NCBI GenBank assembly: GCA_946479255.1
Contig: CAMLFK010000282.1
Location: 1 to 6,380 of the forward strand
Reading direction: 5' to 3'
DNA from: an uncultured Oxalobacteraceae bacterium
Lineage (GTDB): Bacteria > Pseudomonadota > Gammaproteobacteria > Burkholderiales > Burkholderiaceae
DNA length: 6,380 nucleotides
The translations under genes and the position numbers were made by a program. Of the stretch, positions 5,020 to 6,380 are shown piece after piece. The notes under the pieces were generated by a model. That model was given only the letters and a program-made list of their open reading frames with translations, did not search any database and was not told the origin of the DNA. Within the stretch, counting starts at the first letter, position 1. The number at the start of each line of letters is the position of its first letter.

Positions 5020-6380
5020 ATGAAAATTCCCAAGTCTTTCGCCCGTCCGATCCGCCTGGGTGGCGTCTGGCGCTGGCTGCTGCCGGTGCTGCTGGTGCTG
5101 CTGTTCCTGGCCGTCCTATTCTGGCTGCCCTGGCAGGCCCGCCAGATGGAAGCCAACGAGCGCCAGGAACAACTGATCGCCGACACCCTGTGGGTCGAAC
5201 AGACCGTGCGCTTCCAGCTGTCGCGCAACGAAGAAGCGCTGGCCGTGCTGCGCACCGACATCGGCGCGGGCATCGGCGCCGATGCCGTCAAAAAACGCTT
5301 CGACCAATTGCGCAAGAACAGCCGCGAACTGGCCGCTCTCACCTGGGTCGACGCTGACGGAAAGATCCTGGTGGCCAGCGGCAACCCGCTCGCCAAGCCG
5401 GAAGAATTGGCCGAACGGGCACGCCAGGCGGCCGACCTGACCCGCAACTTTGCGCGTGGCCGCTACAGCGAGCCGTACGGCGCCAAAGGCAGTCCGAACA
5501 TGCTCGACTACCACGCCCCGATCTTCCACGACGGCGTCTATCGCGGCGGCCTGGTGGCCACTTACACCCTCACCCGCCTGCTCGAAGAAACCGTGCCCTG
5601 GTGGTTCGCCCAAGACAATGTAATTTCCCTGATGGACCGCGACGATGCCGTGCTGGCACGCCGCGCGGCCGCCGGACCGGGGCGCGGCGTGTACACCCAC
5701 AAGCGCGCGCTCGACCTTCCCGGCGCGACATTGTTTCTGTATACCGACAGCGTAAAAAGCGCGCCGCGCCTGATGCCCAACCTGCTGGTCGGCTCGGTCA
5801 TCGCGCTGGCGCTGGGCCTGTTGGCCAGCCTGATTGCCCTGTGGCGCCACATCGCCCGCCGCCTCGCGGCCGAAGGTGCGCTGCGCCAGCAGATGGCGTT
5901 CCGCACGGCGATGGAAAACTCCATGCTCACCGGCCTGCGCGCGCGCGACCTGGAGGGCCGCGTCACCTACGTCAACCCGGCCTTCTGCCAGCTGGTCGGC
6001 CTGCCGCCGGAAGACCTGGTCGGCAAGGCACCGCCCATGCCTTATTGGGCGCCGGAAGCCATGGCCGACTACCAGCAGCGTTTCGCCGAAGTGCTGTCCG
6101 GCCACGTGACGCCGCAATTCGAAACCATTTTTCTGCGTCCCGATGGCGAGCGCATTCCGGTGCTGATCTTTGAAGCCCCGCTGGTCGACAGCGACGGCCG
6201 CCATACCGGCTGGATGGGCTCGATTCTCGACATCTCCGACCGCAAGCGCGCCGAAGAACTCAACCGCCAGCAACAGGAAAAGCTCAATGTCAGCGCGCGC
6301 CTGGCCACGATGGGCGAAATCTCGTCGATGCTGGCGCACGAACTGAACCAGCCGCTGGCCGCCATTTCCAGCTACACCAC
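5020..6380 (+). CDS. dctS: DctS-like sensor histidine kinase (3' truncated by window edge)
   Basis: This membrane kinase senses extracellular C4-dicarboxylates and phosphorylates a response regulator that controls dicarboxylate transport genes. The frame is open from ATG 5020-5022 to the right edge (453 whole codons). A basic N-terminus leads to TM1 (about 17-37). A periplasmic sensor region of the DctB/DctS double-Cache type follows (about 40-250, with LTWVDADGKILVASG and LDYHAPIFHDGVYRGGLVATY), then TM2 (about 254-276), a cytoplasmic PAS domain (about 290-405, ending SILDISDRKRAEE), and the start of the dimerisation/phosphoacceptor domain. The phosphorylated residue is His440 in MLAHELNQPLAAI, the H-box form shared by DctB, DctS and FixL. 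The PAS domain favours DctS over DctB. The catalytic N, G1 and G2 boxes are off the edge. The ribosome-binding site is weak. No other in-frame start gives a better N-terminus. The divergent dctP supports the assignment, which rests on recall of the family rather than an alignment. Confidence 0.9.
   Translation, partial: MKIPKSFARPIRLGGVWRWLLPVLLVLLFLAVLFWLPWQARQMEANERQEQLIADTLWVEQTVRFQLSRNEEALAVLRTDIGAGIGADAVKKRFDQLRKNSRELAALTWVDADGKILVASGNPLAKPEELAERARQAADLTRNFARGRYSEPYGAKGSPNMLDYHAPIFHDGVYRGGLVATYTLTRLLEETVPWWFAQDNVISLMDRDDAVLARRAAAGPGRGVYTHKRALDLPGATLFLYTDSVKSAPRLMPNLLVGSVIALALGLLASLIALWRHIARRLAAEGALRQQMAFRTAMENSMLTGLRARDLEGRVTYVNPAFCQLVGLPPEDLVGKAPPMPYWAPEAMADYQQRFAEVLSGHVTPQFETIFLRPDGERIPVLIFEAPLVDSDGRHTGWMGSILDISDRKRAEELNRQQQEKLNVSARLATMGEISSMLAHELNQPLAAISSYT

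Noticed and set aside
5116..6339. Open frame of 407 codons on the minus strand opposite the sensor kinase
   Set aside because: It is an antisense shadow: His/Gln/Arg/Ala-rich with no domain, while the plus-strand frame gives a continuous kinase with TM, PAS and H-box motifs.

Overview
The window is about 6.4 kb of GC-rich DNA with strong G/C bias at third codon positions. It looks like chromosomal sequence from a betaproteobacterium. The XerD and Ogt proteins and the DctS/DctP pair suggest Burkholderiales, possibly Oxalobacteraceae; this is a judgement from general resemblance, not from a search. There are no insertion sequences, phage genes, CRISPR arrays, tRNA genes or rRNA genes.

Layout: (1) Bases 3-1733 (+) hold the C-terminal half of an RND multidrug efflux permease, cut by the left edge. 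(2) A perfect 10-bp-stem hairpin separates it from a convergent gene for a small charged protein (1785-1967, -). (3) Bases 2078-3480 (-) hold a two-gene unit, ogt (O6-alkylguanine repair) followed by xerD (site-specific recombinase), overlapping by 28 bases. (4) Bases 3481-3871 hold no convincing protein gene. They carry a strong intrinsic terminator reading leftward, preceded by about 170 bases able to form several hairpins, and by a TATGAT box. This is a candidate small RNA of about 195 nt on the minus strand that I cannot assign to a known family. (5) Bases 3872-4870 (-) encode a TRAP-type periplasmic C4-dicarboxylate-binding protein (DctP). (6) A 149-base divergent intergenic region carries an 18-bp palindrome. 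(7) From 5020 to the right edge (+) lies a membrane sensor histidine kinase of the DctS type, cut before its ATP-binding domain.

The right half reads as a C4-dicarboxylate sensing and uptake locus: a binding protein and a sensor kinase diverging from one control region. The TRAP membrane subunits dctQ and dctM are not downstream of dctP. DctP may therefore work with membrane subunits encoded elsewhere, or act as a periplasmic co-sensor for DctS. The best-supported start of dctP is an ATC codon with a well-placed Shine-Dalgarno sequence. I see no wholly new multi-gene system; the candidate RNA, the ATC start and the solitary DctP beside DctS are the points most worth following.
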